Source of the DNA: Kiritimatiellales bacterium
GTDB lineage: Bacteria > Verrucomicrobiota > Kiritimatiellia > Kiritimatiellales > Tichowtungiaceae
Reading direction: 5' to 3'
NCBI GenBank assembly: GCA_028692515.1
Contig: JAQUXG010000109.1
Coordinates: 1 to 6,060, forward strand
Length of the DNA stretch: 6,060 nt
Shown: positions 4,164-6,060 of the stretch, in pieces
Layout: every line of letters starts with the position of its first letter
Numbering within the stretch: the stretch's first letter is position 1
Program-made: the position numbers and the translations under genes
The notes under the pieces: generated by a model
What the model was told of the DNA's origin: nothing
What the model saw: only the letters and a program-made list of their open reading frames with translations
Database searches by the model: none

Positions 4164-5942
4164 TTGCCCCACCTTATGGCACTCCTCAGTTTACAGAATA
4201 TCAGCATCGCATTCGGCGGCCCCAAACTGCTTGATGGCGTGACGCTTCAGATCGAGCCGGGCGAGCGAATCTGTTTGCTCGGACGCAACGGCGAAGGAAA
4301 GTCCACGCTGTTGAAAATCGTCAGCGGCGATGTCGAGCCGGATGGCGGAGAAATTGTCCGTTCTCGCGATGTTCGCATTTCCCGGTTGACCCAAAAGGTG
4401 CCGCAGGAGGTCAGTGGAACGGTTTTCGATGTGGTTTCCAAGGATTGGAACCACGAACACGCGCTGGACCATCCGGTAGAGAAGGCGATCTCTCTGCTGG
4501 GGCTGGATCCTGAACAGGAGTTTTCGTCGCTTTCCGGCGGAATGCGCCGTCGCACTCTGCTGGCTAAAGCACTGGTTAATGAGCCGGATCTACTGATTCT
4601 TGACGAGCCGACCAATCATCTGGATATCGAGTCGATCCAATGGTTGGAAAATTTTCTGCTGCGCTGGCGCGGCACGGTTTTGTTTGTTACCCATGACCGC
4701 GTATTTTTGAAAAAGCTGGCGACGCGCATCATCGAGCTGGATCGCGGCCAGCTGACGAGCTGGGCCTGCGATTATGAAACCTATCTGGTTCGCCGTCAGG
4801 CATTGCTCGAGGCCGAAGAAGGCCAGCGGGCGGAGTTCGATCGCAAGCTGGCGCAGGAAGAAGTCTGGATTCGCAAAGGGATCAAGGCCCGCCGAACCCG
4901 TAATGAAGGGCGCGTGCGCGAGCTGGAAAAACTACGCAAAGAGCGCGGCCAGCGACGGGAGCGGGTCGGCACGGTCAAGCTTCAGTTGAATGAGGCGGAG
5001 CGGTCAGGGCGGAAGGTGATTACGGCGAAGGATGTTTTTTCCGGATACGACGGGGCGGACATTATTGAAAACTTTTCTGTTGAGATTTTGCGTGGCGACC
5101 GGATCGGCGTTATCGGCCCGAATGGTTGCGGAAAGTCGACACTGCTTAACACGTTGCTGGGGCATCTCGCGCCGAGAATCGGTGAAATCATACACGGTAC
5201 AAAGCTTGAAGTGGCTTATTTCGACCAGCACCGCATCACACTGGACGAAACCAAAAGCGTGAAGTGGAATCTCTGCGGCGACAACGAATATGTGAACACC
5301 TGCAGCGGGCGGCAGCATGTAATTGGCTATCTGCAGAATTTTCTTTTTTCACCCGCCGATGCCAGACAGCCCGTCGGCTCTCTCTCCGGCGGCGAGCGCA
5401 ACCGGCTGATGCTGGCTAAACTTTTTGCCCAGTCCTCCAACGTGCTGGTGCTGGACGAACCGACCAACGATCTCGATGTTGAAACGCTTGATCTGCTCGA
5501 AGAGCTGTTGGTGGATTATCAGGGCACCGTGTTGCTGGTCAGCCATGACCGCGCCTTTTTAAATAATGTGGTAACCGAAACTCTTGTGTTTGAAGGCGAC
5601 GGAGTGATCAATGAATACATCGGCGGGTATGACGACTGGTTGCAGCAGAAGGCTGCGGCCCGGAGTCAGGAGTCAACAAGCCGGAATCAGAAAGCGGATG
5701 AGCCAAAGAAGCTTCAAAAACGCAAGCTGAGCAACCGTGAGCGCGAAGATCTCAAAAATCTCCCCAAACGGATTGAGAAACTCGAAGCGGAGCTGGAGGC
5801 CCTGAGTCAGAAGTTGAAGAATCCTGACTTTTATCGCGGGCCGGCCGACGAAATCAAAACCGTGACCGAGCGGGCCGAGGCGGTTCCGCATGAACTTGAA
5901 ATTGCTTTTGCCCGCTGGGCGGAACTCGACGGACTTTCGTAG
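4164..5942 (+). CDS. uup: Uup-type ABC-F ATPase
   Basis: The 592-residue cytosolic protein has two fused ABC ATPase domains and no membrane segments. First domain: Walker A GRNGEGKST (40-48), signature LSGGM (123-127), Walker B LLILDE (143-148), switch His177. Second domain: Walker A GPNGCGKST (318-326), signature LSGGE (407-411), Walker B VLVLDE (427-432), His461. The basic linker (about 230-282) contains EEVWIRKGIKARRTRNEGRV, a strong Uup-like signature. A charged helical C-terminal extension (about 511-592, RIEKLEAELEALSQKLKNPDFY) matches the coiled-coil, DNA-binding tail of Uup. ABC-F proteins act on ribosomes, and Uup is also linked to branched DNA intermediates and transposon excision in E. 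coli. All catalytic motifs are intact. If translation starts at ATG 4176, the protein is 588 residues. It is divergent from the PaaX-like gene and runs directly into a transporter gene 9 nt downstream. Confidence 0.93.
   Translation: MPHLMALLSLQNISIAFGGPKLLDGVTLQIEPGERICLLGRNGEGKSTLLKIVSGDVEPDGGEIVRSRDVRISRLTQKVPQEVSGTVFDVVSKDWNHEHALDHPVEKAISLLGLDPEQEFSSLSGGMRRRTLLAKALVNEPDLLILDEPTNHLDIESIQWLENFLLRWRGTVLFVTHDRVFLKKLATRIIELDRGQLTSWACDYETYLVRRQALLEAEEGQRAEFDRKLAQEEVWIRKGIKARRTRNEGRVRELEKLRKERGQRRERVGTVKLQLNEAERSGRKVITAKDVFSGYDGADIIENFSVEILRGDRIGVIGPNGCGKSTLLNTLLGHLAPRIGEIIHGTKLEVAYFDQHRITLDETKSVKWNLCGDNEYVNTCSGRQHVIGYLQNFLFSPADARQPVGSLSGGERNRLMLAKLFAQSSNVLVLDEPTNDLDVETLDLLEELLVDYQGTVLLVSHDRAFLNNVVTETLVFEGDGVINEYIGGYDDWLQQKAAARSQESTSRNQKADEPKKLQKRKLSNREREDLKNLPKRIEKLEAELEALSQKLKNPDFYRGPADEIKTVTERAEAVPHELEIAFARWAELDGLS
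4436..4450. repeat. TTCCAA-N3-TTGGAA palindrome, exact copy
   Basis: Spacer GGA. It lies inside uup, read as S-K-D-W-N, a different frame from the copies at 6-20 and 869-883. Flanking GTGG and CCAC extend the dyad if one T is bulged. Confidence 0.7.
4635..4649. repeat. TTCCAA-N3-TTGGAA palindrome, one mismatch
   Basis: Reads ATCCAA-TGG-TTGGAA, with the first base changed. It lies inside uup and is read as I-Q-W-L-E. Confidence 0.4.
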
Positions 5943-5945
5943 AGG
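5941..5945 (+). promoter_or_regulatory. Ribosome binding site of the transporter gene
   Basis: AGAGG overlaps the uup stop codon and ends 6 nt before ATG 5952, which supports both that start and co-expression with uup. Confidence 0.55.
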
Positions 5946-5951
5946 CTGTTT

Positions 5952-6060
5952 ATGTGGATTACACTGGCGTTAATTTCATCCCTGCTTCTCGGGCTGTATG
6001 ACGTTTGTAAAAAGCACGCGCTGAATCATAATGCAGTGCTTCCCGTTCTGTTTATTTCCG
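5952..6060 (+). CDS. EamA/DMT-family transporter (5' end only)
   Basis: Thirty-six codons are visible before the window ends. The peptide MWITLALISSLLLGLYDVCKKHAL begins with a hydrophobic helix, then a short basic polar turn (CKKHALNHN), and then the start of a second hydrophobic segment (AVLPVLFIS). A first helix ending in GLYDVCKKHAL is characteristic of a group of EamA-type drug/metabolite exporters with ten helices. The substrate cannot be guessed. ATG 5952 lies 9 nt after the uup stop and has AGAGG 6 nt before it, so the two genes are probably one operon. Another multi-span membrane protein remains possible because most of it is missing. Confidence 0.65.
   Translation, partial: MWITLALISSLLLGLYDVCKKHALNHNAVLPVLFIS

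Overview
The window looks like an ordinary bacterial chromosome with moderate to fairly high GC and several layers of small repeats between and inside the genes. No rRNA, tRNA, CRISPR array or phage gene is visible. The taxon cannot be read directly. The B12-type radical SAM enzyme, the Uup-type ABC-F protein and the dispersed palindromes and purine-rich inverted repeats leave an impression of the PVC superphylum (Kiritimatiellota, Lentisphaerota or Verrucomicrobiota). That is a low-confidence impression from memory.

Left part (1-1499): the 5' end of a minus-strand gene with a zinc ribbon, probably a SAM-dependent methyltransferase, runs off the left edge. A 271-nt divergent intergenic region follows, with an imperfect inverted-repeat element and a plausible promoter. 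A small, AT-rich, two-membrane-segment protein overlaps by 8 nt the start of a DapA/NanA-superfamily lyase or aldolase. That enzyme keeps the Schiff-base lysine but lacks the arginine expected in a true dihydrodipicolinate synthase. The whole 100-nt gap after it is a second inverted-repeat element with a 9-bp internal period.

Middle part (1500-4163): a 552-residue radical SAM protein with an apparent N-terminal B12-binding-like domain is followed by a convergent gene for a PaaX-family regulator (winged helix plus Cas2-like domain). The PaaX-like gene is bracketed by two nearly identical long palindromes. One is a perfect 40-bp palindrome over its stop codon. The other is a 36-bp copy, identical at 35 of 36 positions, just upstream of its start. 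This palindrome-gene-palindrome unit of about 0.9 kb is the most unusual structure here. It could be a small mobile unit or a self-regulating locus whose second palindrome sits in the divergent promoter region shared with uup.

Right part (4164-6060): a complete Uup-type ABC-F ATPase is followed after 9 nt by the start of an EamA/DMT-type membrane transporter, cut by the window edge; the two probably form an operon.

A separate genome-scale signal is the 15-bp palindrome TTCCAA-N3-TTGGAA. It occurs three times exactly and twice more with one mismatch. All five copies lie inside coding sequences, and they fall in two different reading frames, so it looks like a DNA-level motif and not a protein motif.
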